Assembly: GCF_036245865.1 (NCBI RefSeq)
Contig: NZ_BTTW01000007.1
Span: forward strand, 310,001-374,000
DNA length: 64,000 nucleotides
Direction: 5' to 3'
Source: Corallococcus caeni
GTDB lineage: Bacteria; Myxococcota; Myxococcia; Myxococcales; Myxococcaceae
Shown here: piece after piece, positions 33,559-44,722 of the stretch
Layout: each line of letters opens with the position of its first letter
How positions within the stretch are numbered: position 1 is the stretch's first letter
Translations under genes and position numbers: made by a program
Notes under the pieces: generated by a model
The model's input: the letters and a program-made list of their open reading frames with translations, nothing else
Told to the model about the DNA's origin: nothing
Database searches by the model: none

Positions 33559-33768
33559 TTAAGGCCTTTCTTCGCGCGGGTCCGTGCGCTCGTCGCCCGT
33601 GACGTCATTCACGGCAGGGAAAGACTTGATGCGGTCGCGGGCGATCTTCCAGGCCTGCTGCACCACCCATGAGAGGGAACGGTCCTGCCGGTTCGCCTCC
33701 TCCTGGATCTCCTTCAGCATCTCCTCGGGGAAGTACAGCGACTGCTTGCGCTTGTCGGTGCCTGCCAT
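33559..33768 (-). CDS. Small DNA-binding-like protein of the TIGR04563 type (paralogue 2)
   Basis: A 69-residue protein, tandem paralogue of the gene at 33269-33550. It has the same strand-helix-helix block (KRKQSLYFPEEMLKEI, then DRSLSWVVQQAWKIA and SFPAVNDV) but a short acidic/basic tail instead of the long Ala/Pro tail. The ATG at 33768 has GGAG eight bases upstream; the frame stays open upstream but without homology. The two genes are separated by eight bases and very likely form one transcript, arising by duplication. Confidence 0.83.
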   Translation of the reverse strand: MAGTDKRKQSLYFPEEMLKEIQEEANRQDRSLSWVVQQAWKIARDRIKSFPAVNDVTGDERTDPREERP

Positions 33769-34201
33769 GCCTGGGTCTCCGGGGCGGATTCGAGGTGACG
33801 ACCTGAACACACCGGAGCGGTTATCCGACAGACGCCCTGAAGGGTCAACGGTTTCGGAGCAGTCAGTCGTGCGCCCGGAGGCTGAACGCTCCGCTTCCGA
33901 CACTGCGTTGACAGCCGAAAAGAGAAACGCCCCGGCCTCCACGAGGGAGACCGGGGCGCTTCGGAAAGAGGGACCGCAGGGAGCGAATCTCCGAGCGGCC
34001 CCGTGGACCCAGAGGGGGAGGGGGGGGACCCCTAGGTCCAACGTCATGAAGTCCAGAACGTCCAACCAACAACCGTGAGGCGCCGTTCTATTTCCGCCCC
34101 GCGTCCATCCATTGTGGGAATCATGGAATGCATCCCCACGCCTTCCGTCCACCGCGACTCTGTAACCCGGCCACCCCTCCCTCCATTCCAAGCGCTGCGC
34201 C
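33769..34201. promoter_or_regulatory. 433 bp intergenic region between RHH-like genes and tilS
   Basis: No protein-coding gene is convincing here. The region must contain the minus-strand promoter of the tandem RHH-like genes and the tilS promoter. It contains a strong minus-strand terminator-like hairpin (33928-33958) with a T-rich tail, although no annotated minus-strand gene lies upstream of it. A G-run (AGGGGGAGGGGGGG, 34013-34026) follows on the plus strand. A small RNA or a leader transcript ending at the hairpin is possible. Confidence 0.5.
33918..33958 (-). terminator. Intrinsic terminator on the minus strand with no gene upstream
   Basis: On the minus strand the 8 bp stem CGCCCCGG (33958-33951) and CCGGGGCG (33935-33928), with a 15-base loop that contains its own CCTC/GAGG stem, is followed by TTTCTCTTTT (33927-33918). 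This is the form of a classical rho-independent terminator. The adjacent minus-strand frames lack any recognisable gene. Confidence 0.6.
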
Positions 34202-35569
34202 ATGCCTCGCGCGTCTCCTGAACGTCCCTCGCTGACCGCCGCGCTCGCCCGCTCCTATGCCGGGCACGGCCTCGCCTCGCGCTCGGTGCTGCTCGCGGTC
34301 TCCGGAGGCGCGGACTCCACCGCGCTCCTCGTGGGAACGGCGCGCGTGCGCGACGCGCTGGCGCTGCGCGTGGAGGTGGCGACGGTGGACCACGGCCTCA
34401 GGCCCGAAGCCGCGGAGGAGGTCACCTCCGTCGTGGGCCTGGCCGCGCGCCTGGGCCTGACCTGTCACGTCCGGCGGCTCGCGCTTTCGCCCGGCGCGGG
34501 CGTGGAGGCCCGGGCCCGCGAGGCGCGCTACGCGACCCTGGAGGTCCTGCGACAGGAGCGCGGACTGGACGCCGTGGCCACCGGTCACACGCTCGACGAC
34601 CAGGCGGAGACGCTGCTGATGCGCCTGTCCCGGGGCGCCGCGCTCCGGGGCGCGCGAGGCATCCACGCGCGCGCACCCACGCTCGTCCGGCCGCTGCTCA
34701 CGTGCTCGCGCGAGGACGTGCTCGCCTTCCTGGCCACCGAGGAGGTGGGGTTCGTGCGCGATCCGATGAACGCGGACCCCTCCTTCCTGCGCACGCGCAT
34801 GCGCCTGGACGTGCTGCCCGCGCTGAACCGCGCGGCGGGCTTCAGCACCGTGGAGCACCTGGCCACCTTCGCGCGCCTCGCCTCCGAGGACGAAGCCCTG
34901 CTCACCGGGCTGGCGGACGCGGCGTGGGAGCGGCTGGCGCTGGAGGGAGGCGGCCTGGACGCCGTGGGGCTGCGCGCCCTGGAGCCGCCGCTGTCGCGCC
35001 GCGTGCTCGCGCGGCTCCTGGTCGCGGCGGGCGCACGGGTGGACCACGGCACGCTGGAGCGCGGGCGGGACGTGGTGGCGCGTGGGGGCGTCATGCCGCT
35101 CAGCGACGGCTTCCTGCTCAAGGCCACCGGCGGGCGGGTGCGCTGCGTGGGGCCCGGACCCCAGGCGCCTCCCGCGCCGCTGGTGCTGGCGGGGCCGGGG
35201 GCGCGGGGGGACTTTGGCGCGTGGCGCTTCCAGGTGGCGGAAGGATCCGCGCCCCCGGGAGTGTTGGCCCTGGTGTTGGAGGAGGGGACGGCGTGGCCAC
35301 TCACGGTGCGTTCGAGGAAACAGGGAGATCGCGTCCGCACGCGCGCGGGCCACCGCAAGGTGCAGGACGCGCTGGTGGATGCCCGCGTTCCGGCGGAGGC
35401 GCGCGACGCGCAGCCGGTGGTGGTGGACGCGCGCGATGCCCTGCTGTGGCTTCCCGGGGTCGTGCCGCGCATCGTCGAGCCTGGCGCCGCTTCCCACACG
35501 GCGTCTTGCCGACACTCGCTGTGGGCATTCCCGCCGGCTTCAAGCGAACGGCGGACCCCTCCGTTATAG
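34202..35569 (+). CDS. tilS: tRNA(Ile)-lysidine synthase
   Basis: TilS converts the wobble cytidine of the AUA-reading tRNA-Ile to lysidine with ATP and lysine, which changes both its amino-acid identity and its decoding. The PP-loop SGGADST is at residues 34-40, followed by VDHGLR (62-67) and the GHTLDDQAETLLMRL block (127-141), with the R-D-P-x-N motif near 189. The C-terminal domains fill residues 220-455. A single essential gene of this kind is expected; the downstream ftsH is a common genomic neighbour of tilS (tilS-hpt-ftsH order in many bacteria). Confidence 0.95.
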   Translation: MPRASPERPSLTAALARSYAGHGLASRSVLLAVSGGADSTALLVGTARVRDALALRVEVATVDHGLRPEAAEEVTSVVGLAARLGLTCHVRRLALSPGAGVEARAREARYATLEVLRQERGLDAVATGHTLDDQAETLLMRLSRGAALRGARGIHARAPTLVRPLLTCSREDVLAFLATEEVGFVRDPMNADPSFLRTRMRLDVLPALNRAAGFSTVEHLATFARLASEDEALLTGLADAAWERLALEGGGLDAVGLRALEPPLSRRVLARLLVAAGARVDHGTLERGRDVVARGGVMPLSDGFLLKATGGRVRCVGPGPQAPPAPLVLAGPGARGDFGAWRFQVAEGSAPPGVLALVLEEGTAWPLTVRSRKQGDRVRTRAGHRKVQDALVDARVPAEARDAQPVVVDARDALLWLPGVVPRIVEPGAASHTASCRHSLWAFPPASSERRTPPL

Positions 35570-35613
35570 AGTCGAAGCTTCGAAACAGGGGATGGTCGCG
35601 GTCCCCTAAATAG

Positions 35614-35641
35614 TTGAGGGCTTTTTGCTGTTGCTGATACG
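35614..35641 (+). promoter_or_regulatory. Possible sigma-70-type promoter for ftsH
   Basis: TTGAGG (35614-35619) and GATACG (35636-35641) are 16 bases apart and lie about 110 bases upstream of the ftsH start. The match is weak, and a tract of five T precedes the -10 box. Confidence 0.25.
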
Positions 35642-35751
35642 GTCCGTCGCTGGCCTGCACACGGGCGGGCGCCGGGCAACATGACGAAACTCGCCGGGGT
35701 TCTTCCTGGCACGGCCCTCATCCCGCCGAGTACCGAAAGGGCAGCTGAAAC

Positions 35752-37668
<1,917 letters not shown>

Positions 37669-37698
37669 CGCCTCTCAAGGCCTCCCGCCTGAAGTGAC

Positions 37699-37737
37699 GA
37701 AGGCCCTTCCCGCTACCGGGGAGGGCCTTCTGCTTTG
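37699..37737 (+). terminator. Intrinsic terminator after ftsH
   Basis: A 13 bp stem (37699-37711 with 37718-37730, one G-T wobble, core GAAGGCCC/GGGCCTTC) with a six-base loop is followed by TGCTTTG. It lies 31 bases after the ftsH stop and is a strong terminator. Confidence 0.75.
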
Positions 37738-37831
37738 TGAGCCCGCTTCCCGCCGTCCTCCCTTCCCTGGACCGGGCGAAGCGGCGACACTGACCCATTG
37801 CCGCCCTCACGCTCTTGAAGGGGTCCTGACC

Positions 37832-39055
37832 GTGCTGCGCGCCCGCCTCGTCTGCCGTGACCGTCCCGACGACCTGTCGCTGGTCCTCCGCCGCCTGAAC
37901 CTGTCCGTCCGCAACCGCGAACACCTGACGCGCGAGCTGGGCCACGCGCACGTGCTCGTCACCGGGGGCCGTCCCTCCTACGAGGAGGAGCTGGTGCCGC
38001 CGCACGGCTCCAAGGAGCGCGAGAAGCTGCCCACCTGGACGCCGGGCGGACACGTGGACCATCCCGGCGAGGTGCTGCTGTCCGGCAGCCGCCAGCAGTT
38101 CGACCGGCTGATTTCGCTCGCCCGCAAGTCGCCCCGCACGGACGGCCTGGCGCGCGTGCTGGAGGAGGTGCTGTCGCCCCCGCCTATGCCGGCGCTGACC
38201 CTGAGCGGGCGCCGGTTCGAGTGGGGCACGCGCACGTACCTCATGGGCGTGGTGAACGTGACGCCGGACAGCTTCTCCGACGGCGGCAGCTTCCCGGACG
38301 CCTCCAGCGCGGTGGAGCACGCGCTGAAGCTGGTGGACGCGGGCGCGGACATCCTGGACGTGGGCGGCGAGTCCACCCGGCCCGGCTCCCTGCCGGTGTC
38401 CGCGGAGGAGGAGCTGTCGCGCGTCCTCAAGGTCGTGGAGGGCATCAAGCGCCGCTCCACCGTGCCCATCTCCGTGGACACCATGAAGGCGGCCGTCGCC
38501 AAGGAAGCGCTCAAGGCCGGCGCCCACCTCATCAACGACGTCACCGGCTTCCACTCGGACCCGGCGCTGGCCGGCGTGGTGGCCGCCGCGGGCGCCGCGT
38601 GTTGTCTGATGCACACCCAGGGCACGCCGAAGACGATGCAGCAGTCCCCCCGCTACGACGACGTGGTGGGCGAGGTGATGGACTACCTGGAGGAGGGGAT
38701 GTTCCAGGCCACCGAGGCGGGCATCCCTCGCGAGCGCATCCTCCTGGACCCGGGCATCGGGTTCGGCAAGACGCTGGAGCACAACCTCTTCCTGCTGCGC
38801 CGGCTGGAGGAACTGAGAGGGCTGGGGCAGCCCCTGCTGGTGGGCACCAGCCGCAAGTCCTTCCTGGGGAAGCTGACGGGCGGCAAGGGCCCCCAGGAGC
38901 GCCTGTCGGCCACCCTGGGCTCCGTGGCCGCCATGGCCGTGCTGGGCGGCGCGGACGTGGTGCGGGTGCACGACGTGGGGGAGGCCCGGGACGCGCTGGC
39001 GGTGGCGGACGCCATCCGGCGGGCCCGGGGCGGCGGCGACCTGTACGGCGGCTGA
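37832..39055 (+). CDS. folP: Dihydropteroate synthase with N-terminal extension
   Basis: FolP joins 4-aminobenzoate to dihydropterin pyrophosphate in folate synthesis and is the sulfonamide target. The catalytic barrel begins about residue 140 with [15 protein letters not shown], continues with the D-x-G-G-E-S-T-R-P-G loop and the N-D-V-T-G loop, and ends in RVHDVGEA. The first 130 residues (starting [14 protein letters not shown]) are an extra domain not present in E. coli FolP; similar N-terminal extensions occur in some other delta-proteobacterial FolP. The GTG at 37832 with AAGGGG upstream is the best start, although not certain. The gap to the ftsH terminator is about 95 bp. Confidence 0.92.
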   Translation: MLRARLVCRDRPDDLSLVLRRLNLSVRNREHLTRELGHAHVLVTGGRPSYEEELVPPHGSKEREKLPTWTPGGHVDHPGEVLLSGSRQQFDRLISLARKSPRTDGLARVLEEVLSPPPMPALTLSGRRFEWGTRTYLMGVVNVTPDSFSDGGSFPDASSAVEHALKLVDAGADILDVGGESTRPGSLPVSAEEELSRVLKVVEGIKRRSTVPISVDTMKAAVAKEALKAGAHLINDVTGFHSDPALAGVVAAAGAACCLMHTQGTPKTMQQSPRYDDVVGEVMDYLEEGMFQATEAGIPRERILLDPGIGFGKTLEHNLFLLRRLEELRGLGQPLLVGTSRKSFLGKLTGGKGPQERLSATLGSVAAMAVLGGADVVRVHDVGEARDALAVADAIRRARGGGDLYGG

Positions 39056-39105
39056 CGGAGACAAGCCCTGGCGTCCGGGCTGTTCAGGTCCGCACGCCCG
39101 GGTGC

Positions 39106-39134
39106 TTGCCTGGGTGGCACCGCATCCCTAGCTT
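39106..39134 (+). promoter_or_regulatory. Possible sigma-70-type promoter for glmM
   Basis: TTGCCT (39106-39111) and TAGCTT (39129-39134) are exactly 17 bases apart and 86 bases upstream of the glmM start. Both match the consensus reasonably. Confidence 0.4.
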
Positions 39135-39219
39135 CGGGCCCACGTGCCGGACGGGGTATAAGCCCCCGGACGTGAGTGGCCGGAGCCCTTCCGGCAATGG
39201 GAAAGGTGGAGCGGCACAC

Positions 39220-40614
39220 ATGGCGTACAGGATGGACATGCCCCCCAAGGAAGCGCAGAAGACGGAGCGGCTGTTCGGCACGGACGGCGTCCGTGGCGTC
39301 GCCAACGTCTATCCGATGACGGCCGAGGTCGCGATGAAGCTCGGGCGCGCCCTGGCGTACCTCATCCGCAACGGTCCGCACCGCCACCGCGTCATCGTGG
39401 GCAAGGACACGCGACTGTCCGGCTACATGCTGGAGCAGGCGCTGTCCGCCGGCCTCATCTCCATGGGCGTCGACGTGGAGCAGGTGGGCCCGCTGCCCAC
39501 GCCCGGCATCTCCAACCTCACCACGTCCATGCGCGCGGACGCGGGCGCCGTCATCTCGGCGTCCCACAACCCGTACCAGGACAACGGCATCAAGTTCTTC
39601 TGGCGCGACGGCTTCAAGCTGCCGGACGAGACGGAAGCCAAGATCGAAGAGCTGGTCTCCAGCGGTGAGATCGACAACATCCGCCCCACGGCGACGAAGA
39701 TCGGCCGGGCCATCCGCCTGGACGACGCGCGGGGCCGCTACATCGTCTACCTGAAGGCCACGTTCCCTCGCGAGCTGACGCTGGAGGGGATGACCATCGT
39801 GGTGGACTGCGCCAACGGCGCGGCGTACCGCACGGCGCCGGCGGTGCTGGAGGAACTGGGCGCGAAGGTCATCGCGCTGGGCGTGTCCCCGGACGGCAAG
39901 AACATCAACCACAAGTGCGGCGCGCTCCACCCGGAGGGCCTGTCCAAGGCCGTGGTGAAGCACGGCGCGCACCTGGGCATCGCGCTGGACGGCGACGCGG
40001 ACCGCCTCATCGTCGTGGACGAGAAGGGCAACGTCGTGGACGGCGATGCCATCATGGCCATCTGCACGGGTGAGCTCGTCGCGCGCAAGGAGCTGAAGAA
40101 GAAGACGCTCGTCTCCACGGTGATGAGCAACATCGGCCTGGAGCGCGCGGTGGCGCAGTGGGGCGTGAAGGTCGTCCGCACGCGCGTCGGTGACCGGCAC
40201 GTCGTGGACGAGATGCGCCGCAACGGCTACAGCCTGGGCGGCGAGCAGAGCGGCCACCTCATCTTCCTGAACCACACCACCACGGGCGACGGCACGCTCG
40301 CGGCGCTCCAGCTGCTGGCCGTGATGTGCCGCCAGCAGAAGCCGCTGTCGGAGCTGGCCTCCATCTTCCAGCCGGTGCCGCAGACGCTGCTCAACGTCGT
40401 GGTGAAGCAGAAGAAGGAGCTGGGTGAGCTGCCCACGGTGATGAAGGCCATCAAGAACGTGGAGCAGAAGCTGGGCAACGCCGGCCGCGTGCTGGTGCGC
40501 TTCTCCGGCACGGAGCCCAAGGCCCGCGTGCTGATTGAAGGCGAGGACGCGGCGCGCAACGAGGCGTACGCCCGCGAAATCGTCGAGGCGCTCTCCAAGG
40601 CGCTCAACGGCTAG
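39220..40614 (+). CDS. glmM: Phosphoglucosamine mutase
   Basis: GlmM converts glucosamine-6-phosphate to glucosamine-1-phosphate for UDP-GlcNAc, peptidoglycan and LPS. The 464-residue alpha-D-phosphohexomutase has FGTDGVRG at residues 19-26, the active-site phosphoserine Ser115 in SASHNP, the Mg-binding loop DGDADR, the sugar-binding GEQSGH and the phosphate-binding RFSGTEP. The ATG at 39220 (MAYRMDM) has GGAG eight bases upstream; MDM at 39232 would be a shorter alternative. folP-glmM adjacency is widely conserved in bacteria. Confidence 0.96.
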   Translation: MAYRMDMPPKEAQKTERLFGTDGVRGVANVYPMTAEVAMKLGRALAYLIRNGPHRHRVIVGKDTRLSGYMLEQALSAGLISMGVDVEQVGPLPTPGISNLTTSMRADAGAVISASHNPYQDNGIKFFWRDGFKLPDETEAKIEELVSSGEIDNIRPTATKIGRAIRLDDARGRYIVYLKATFPRELTLEGMTIVVDCANGAAYRTAPAVLEELGAKVIALGVSPDGKNINHKCGALHPEGLSKAVVKHGAHLGIALDGDADRLIVVDEKGNVVDGDAIMAICTGELVARKELKKKTLVSTVMSNIGLERAVAQWGVKVVRTRVGDRHVVDEMRRNGYSLGGEQSGHLIFLNHTTTGDGTLAALQLLAVMCRQQKPLSELASIFQPVPQTLLNVVVKQKKELGELPTVMKAIKNVEQKLGNAGRVLVRFSGTEPKARVLIEGEDAARNEAYAREIVEALSKALNG

Positions 40615-40623
40615 CGACAGCGG

Positions 40624-40652
40624 TTGACTTCCGGACGCCGGCCACGAATAGA
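40624..40652 (+). promoter_or_regulatory. Possible sigma-70-type promoter for pdxJ
   Basis: TTGACT (40624-40629) and AATAGA (40647-40652) are 17 bases apart, ten bases after the glmM stop and about 64 bases ahead of the pdxJ start. Confidence 0.45.
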
Positions 40653-40715
40653 GGGGCCGGCGCGGGCCCGGGCCTTTGGACCCTCCCGCACCGCGCCAGC
40701 GCAAGGAGCGGGACG

Positions 40716-41441
40716 ATGGGACAGCGACTGGGTGTCAACGTGGATCACGTGGCGACGCTGCGTCAGGCGCGGCGCACCGTGTATCCGGATCCGGTGACGG
40801 CCGCGGCGATGGCGGAGCTGGCCGGCGCCCGGCAGATCACCATCCACCTGCGCGAGGACCGGCGCCACATCCAGGACCGGGACCTGCGCATCCTCCGCGA
40901 CACGGTGCAGACCCTCCTCAACCTGGAGATGGCCGCCACCGCGGAGATGGTGAAGATCGCCTACGAGTACAAGCCGGACGTGGTGACGCTCGTGCCCGAG
41001 CGGCGCGAGGAACTCACCACCGAGGGCGGCCTGGAAGTGGCCGGCCAGCGCGAGTCCATCGCGAAGCTCATCAAGAACCTCAAGGACGGGGAGATCGCCG
41101 TCTCGCTGTTCATCGATCCGGACCTGGACCAGGTGCGCGCCTCGCACAAGGTGAACGCGGACCGGATTGAACTGCACACGGGCCGCTACTGCGAGGCGCG
41201 CAACGAGAAGGAGCGCGCGCGGGAGCTGGCGCGCATCGTGGACGCGGCCAAGGCCAGCGCGAAGCTGGGCATGGGCGTGGCCGCGGGCCACGGGCTCAAC
41301 TACGACAACGTGCAGGCCATCGCGCGCATCCAGGAGATCGACGAGCTGAACATCGGTCACGCCATCGTGGCGCGCGCGGTGCTGGTGGGCTTCGAGCGCG
41401 CGGTGCGCGAGATGCTCGAACTGATGCGCGACGCGGGGTAG
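40716..41441 (+). CDS. pdxJ: Pyridoxine 5'-phosphate synthase
   Basis: PdxJ makes pyridoxine phosphate from 3-amino-2-oxopropyl phosphate and 1-deoxyxylulose 5-phosphate. The 241-residue barrel starts [15 protein letters not shown] and has the conserved HLREDRRHI, the [13 protein letters not shown] motif and GHGLNYDN. It is followed by acpS after six bases, the arrangement pdxJ-acpS seen in many proteobacteria. The PLP made here would also serve KamDE. Confidence 0.96.
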   Translation: MGQRLGVNVDHVATLRQARRTVYPDPVTAAAMAELAGARQITIHLREDRRHIQDRDLRILRDTVQTLLNLEMAATAEMVKIAYEYKPDVVTLVPERREELTTEGGLEVAGQRESIAKLIKNLKDGEIAVSLFIDPDLDQVRASHKVNADRIELHTGRYCEARNEKERARELARIVDAAKASAKLGMGVAAGHGLNYDNVQAIARIQEIDELNIGHAIVARAVLVGFERAVREMLELMRDAG

Positions 41442-41447
41442 CCGGCC

Positions 41448-41822
41448 ATGCCCATCGTCGGCCTGGGGTTGGACCTCTGCTCCATCGAGCGCATCCAGCG
41501 CATCCTGAGCGGTCCGCGCGCGGAGGCGTTCCTCGCGCGCGTGTACACCGACGGGGAGCGGGCCTACTGCGCTCCACGGCATGACGCGGCCAGCGCGTAC
41601 GCGGCCCGGTTCGCGGCGAAGGAGGCGCTGGTGAAGGCGATGGGCGTGCCTCCTGGCGTGAAGTGGCGGGACATGGAGGTGGTGCGCGAGGGCGGTCCGC
41701 CGCGCTTCGTGCTCTCCGGCGTGGCCCGTGAGGTGATGGAAGCGCGGGGGTGGGAGGCGATGCTCGCGCTCACCCATGATGCCGGCGTGGCCGCGGCCAC
41801 GGTGGTGCTCCAGACGAAGTAG
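41448..41822 (+). CDS. acpS: Holo-[acyl-carrier-protein] synthase
   Basis: AcpS transfers 4'-phosphopantetheine from CoA to acyl carrier proteins. The 124-residue protein has the metal and CoA-binding Asp in GLGLDLCSIERI (residues 5-16) and the second motif in FAAKEALVKAMG. The spacing to pdxJ and nnr shows a polycistronic unit. Its stop precedes the nnr start by 14 bases, with GGGAGG in between. Confidence 0.95.
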   Translation: MPIVGLGLDLCSIERIQRILSGPRAEAFLARVYTDGERAYCAPRHDAASAYAARFAAKEALVKAMGVPPGVKWRDMEVVREGGPPRFVLSGVAREVMEARGWEAMLALTHDAGVAAATVVLQTK

Positions 41823-41836
41823 GGAGGTTGGAAGCC

Positions 41837-43369
41837 ATGCAGCGCGTGCTCACCGCCGTCCAGATGCGTGAGGCCGAGAAGGCCGCCCAAGAGCAGCACG
41901 GGATGCCGTCCGGGTTGTTGATGGAGAACGCGGGCCGCGCGCTCGCGGAGGCCGCCCGGAGCCTCGCGGGCCCGGGCGGGCGCTTCACGGTGCTGTGCGG
42001 CCCCGGCAACAACGGCGGGGACGGCCTGGTCGCCGCGCGCTTCCTGCTGGAGGGGGGCGCTCGCGTGGTGGTGTCGCTGGTGGGGGACACCGGGAAGCTC
42101 ACCCCGGAGGCGAAGCGCAACCTCCAGGCGCTGGAGGGCTTCGGGGAGTCGCCGCGCGCCTTCGAAGTCCTGCCTGAGGCGGGCCCGGGCGACGTGGTCG
42201 TGGATGCCCTCTTCGGCACCGGCCTGAAGCGCGCGCCGGAGGGCGTCTTCGCGGACGCCATCGGCACCGTGGCGCGGTGGCGGCGCGCGGGGGCGAAGGT
42301 GGTGGCCGCGGACGTGCCGTCCGGCCTGCAGAGCGACACGGCGGAGCCCTTCACGCCATGCGTGGAGGCGGACGTCACGGTGGCCTTCGGCTTCGTGAAG
42401 CCCGCGCACGAGCTGGAGCCCGGCGCTTCGCTGTGCGGCGACGTGCGGCGCGTGGACATCGGCCTGGGCGGTGAGTCCACGCGCGCGGTGTCCGGGGCGG
42501 AGCTGTTCCGCGTGGAGGAGAAGGACGCGCGCGACGCGCTGCCGAAGCGCCGCGCGGATTCGCACAAGGGCACGTACGGCCACGTGCTGGTGGTGGCGGG
42601 CAGCCCGGGCAAGACGGGCGCGGCGGCGATGGTGGCCCTGGCCGCGCTGCGCAGCGGGGCGGGGCTCGTCACGGTGGCCACGCGCGCGGAGGCGCTGCCG
42701 TGGGTGATGGCGCACTCGCCGGAGATCATGGGCGTCGCGCTGCCGGGTGAAGGCCCGCTGGGCAAGGGCGACCTGGAGGCGCTCAAGGCCGCGCTGGAGG
42801 GCAAGGACGCGCTGGTGATGGGGCCGGGCATCCCCCGGGGGCCGGAGACGGGCGCGCTGATTGGCGACCTGCTGGCGTCGGTGGAGGTGCCCGCGGTGCT
42901 GGACGCGGACGCGCTCAACGCGGTGGCGGAGGACCTCAAGGTCCTGCGGCAGGCGAAGGGGCCCGTGCTGCTCACGCCGCACCCGGGGGAGATGGCTCGG
43001 CTTTGGGGCCGGACGACGAAGGACGTGCAGGCGCACCGCGTGGGCGTGGCGCTCAACATGGCCACGTCGCTCAACGTCACGGTGGTGCTCAAGGGCTCGC
43101 GCACGCTCATCGCGGAGGCCGGCGGGCGCGTGTACATCAACCCCACCGGCAACGCGGGCATGGCCACGGGCGGCACGGGCGACGTGCTGTCGGGCGTGTG
43201 CGGCGCGTTGCTCGCGCAGGGCATCCCGCTGCCCAGGTCCGCGCGGACGGCCGTCTACGCGCACGGGCTGGCGGGCGACCTGATGGCGCAGCAGCGCGGG
43301 CTGATGGGCCTCATCGCCACGGACCTCCTGGTGGGCCTGGGCCACGTGTGGACGCGGTGGGAGCGATGA
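41837..43369 (+). CDS. nnr: Bifunctional NAD(P)HX epimerase / ADP-dependent dehydratase
   Basis: Nnr repairs hydrated NADH and NADPH. The N-terminal epimerase domain (about residues 1-215) has the G-x-G-N-N-G-G-D-G motif (near 49-57) and the catalytic Asp in VVDALFGTGL. The C-terminal dehydratase domain (about 225-505) has SPGKTGAAAM, LTPHPGEMARL and the N-P-T-G-N-x-G-M-A-T-G-G-T-G-D-V-L-S core with the catalytic Asp. I prefer the ATG at 41837 to the TTG at 41828, since GGGAGG is nine bases upstream. The stop overlaps the tsaE start (ATGA). Confidence 0.95.
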   Translation: MQRVLTAVQMREAEKAAQEQHGMPSGLLMENAGRALAEAARSLAGPGGRFTVLCGPGNNGGDGLVAARFLLEGGARVVVSLVGDTGKLTPEAKRNLQALEGFGESPRAFEVLPEAGPGDVVVDALFGTGLKRAPEGVFADAIGTVARWRRAGAKVVAADVPSGLQSDTAEPFTPCVEADVTVAFGFVKPAHELEPGASLCGDVRRVDIGLGGESTRAVSGAELFRVEEKDARDALPKRRADSHKGTYGHVLVVAGSPGKTGAAAMVALAALRSGAGLVTVATRAEALPWVMAHSPEIMGVALPGEGPLGKGDLEALKAALEGKDALVMGPGIPRGPETGALIGDLLASVEVPAVLDADALNAVAEDLKVLRQAKGPVLLTPHPGEMARLWGRTTKDVQAHRVGVALNMATSLNVTVVLKGSRTLIAEAGGRVYINPTGNAGMATGGTGDVLSGVCGALLAQGIPLPRSARTAVYAHGLAGDLMAQQRGLMGLIATDLLVGLGHVWTRWER

Positions 43370-43851
43370 GCGGAGCGGAGCAGCCCACGCGCTCGCGGCG
43401 GCTCGTGTCTCCTTCGCCGGAGGAGACGCACCGGCTGGGCGTGAAGCTGGGGCAGCTGCTCCAGCCCGGGGACTTCGTGGGGCTGATTGGCGACCTGGGC
43501 GCGGGCAAGACGCACCTGGTGCGCGGCGTGGCGGAAGGGGCGGGCGTCGCGCAATCCGAGGTGGCCAGCCCCACCTTCGCCATCGTGTACCCGTACGAGG
43601 GCCGCATCCCGCTGTACCACGCGGACCTCTACCGCCTGACGGACTACGACGAGCTGTACGCCACCGGGTTCCTGGACCTGGTGGGCGGCGACCACGCGAT
43701 GCTGGTGGAGTGGTTGGACCGCATCCCCCAGGCCGCGCCGCGCGACTTCCTGCGCGTCACGCTGCGCCATGAGGGCGAGGACGCGCGGAGCCTCGACGTG
43801 GAGGCCTTCGGCGCGCGTCCCGCGGCACTGCTCGACGCGTGGCTGGGCTGA
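43366..43851 (+). CDS. tsaE: tRNA threonylcarbamoyladenosine biosynthesis ATPase TsaE
   Basis: TsaE is the P-loop ATPase that activates the TsaBD complex, which forms N6-threonylcarbamoyladenosine on ANN-decoding tRNAs. The 161-residue protein has Walker A GDLGAGKTH (42-50), SPTFAIVYPYEG (the switch region), YHADLYRL and the VEWLDRI motif. Its ATG overlaps the nnr stop. The stop is one base from the stop of a convergent gene. nnr-tsaE adjacency is common. Confidence 0.95.
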   Translation: MSGAEQPTRSRRLVSPSPEETHRLGVKLGQLLQPGDFVGLIGDLGAGKTHLVRGVAEGAGVAQSEVASPTFAIVYPYEGRIPLYHADLYRLTDYDELYATGFLDLVGGDHAMLVEWLDRIPQAAPRDFLRVTLRHEGEDARSLDVEAFGARPAALLDAWLG

Positions 43852-43852
43852 A

Positions 43853-44722
43853 TCAGGCCAGGGAGCGCTGGGCCTGCGGCCGCGGGTTCAACACCCCGTC
43901 CGCCAGCGTCTGCACCTTCCAGCGGTGGAACACGAGCCGCGAGTCCACGCCCACCACGTCCTCTTCATCCACCTGGACCCAGTGGGGCCCGCCGCAAAGC
44001 GACTCGCTGGCCACGAGGAACTGCTGCAGCGGCACGCCCGTGTTGGGCGCGCGCAGGGACTCCGGGCAACCGCCGATTCCGGAGGAGATGAAGAGGGTGC
44101 GGTTGCGGCGCGTGGCCACCATCGCCTCGCCGTCCGTGACGAGGAAGTTCATCGCGGAGCGCTCCTTCGGCTCGCGGCTCCCCGGCACGTCCGTCAGCGT
44201 GGACACCAGCGTCATCGTCTCCGCGAGCGCCTGCGCCATCGCCTCCACGCTCACCGTGCCGTCGAGCGGCCCGCGCGCCGACAGCCGCGACAGGAAGAGG
44301 TAGAAGCAGCGCTCGCTGTCCGTCGTGCCCTTGATGTTGACGCGCAGCTCCGGGTGGATGAGCGCCTCCACGGTGGCCTTGTGCTTCGCGAACTCGCGCA
44401 GCGTGCCGTTGTGCACGAAGGACCAGCGGCCGAAGTAGAACGGGTGCGAGTTGCGCAGCTCCACCGCGCCCACGCTCGCCTGACGGATGTGCGCCACCAC
44501 GGTGCGCGCGCTCACCTGGCTCGACACGCGCTCGAAGTCCGGGTCGCTGTGCGCGGGGCCCACACCATGCGCGACGAGCGGCGAGCACTCCTGTCCGTAG
44601 GTGGCGATACCCCAGCCGTCCTTGTGCTCACGCGACTGGATGAGGAGGGAATTCCTCTCCGTGACCAGGGCGGTGTGCACAGCGGCGGGAACAGCGGATC
44701 TGAATCCAAATAATCGGCACAT
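43853..44722 (-). CDS. Class II glutamine amidotransferase (YafJ-type)
   Basis: A 289-residue protein whose Cys2 would become the N-terminal nucleophile after methionine removal (MCRLFGFR). The Ntn-hydrolase glutaminase fold follows, with HKDGWGIA, VVAHIRQAS, NSHPFYFGRWSFVHNGT and TDSERCFY. This matches the free-standing YafJ/class II GATase group; there is no synthase domain, so it probably supplies ammonia or acts as a glutamine or gamma-glutamyl amidohydrolase. The acceptor is unknown. It follows hutI on the same strand after 87 bp and could belong to the hut transcript. Confidence 0.9.
   Translation of the reverse strand: MCRLFGFRSAVPAAVHTALVTERNSLLIQSREHKDGWGIATYGQECSPLVAHGVGPAHSDPDFERVSSQVSARTVVAHIRQASVGAVELRNSHPFYFGRWSFVHNGTLREFAKHKATVEALIHPELRVNIKGTTDSERCFYLFLSRLSARGPLDGTVSVEAMAQALAETMTLVSTLTDVPGSREPKERSAMNFLVTDGEAMVATRRNRTLFISSGIGGCPESLRAPNTGVPLQQFLVASESLCGGPHWVQVDEEDVVGVDSRLVFHRWKVQTLADGVLNPRPQAQRSLA

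Noticed and set aside
35586-35608. AGGGGA/TCCCCT hairpin as terminator of tilS
   Set aside because: The stem is only six bases and is followed by AAATAG, with no T-tract on either strand.
38221-39219. Extension of the glmM frame upstream for 333 codons
   Set aside because: It is a +1 shadow of folP with a Gly/Arg/Ala-rich product. The FGTDGVRG start of GlmM and the ribosome-binding site mark the ATG at 39220.
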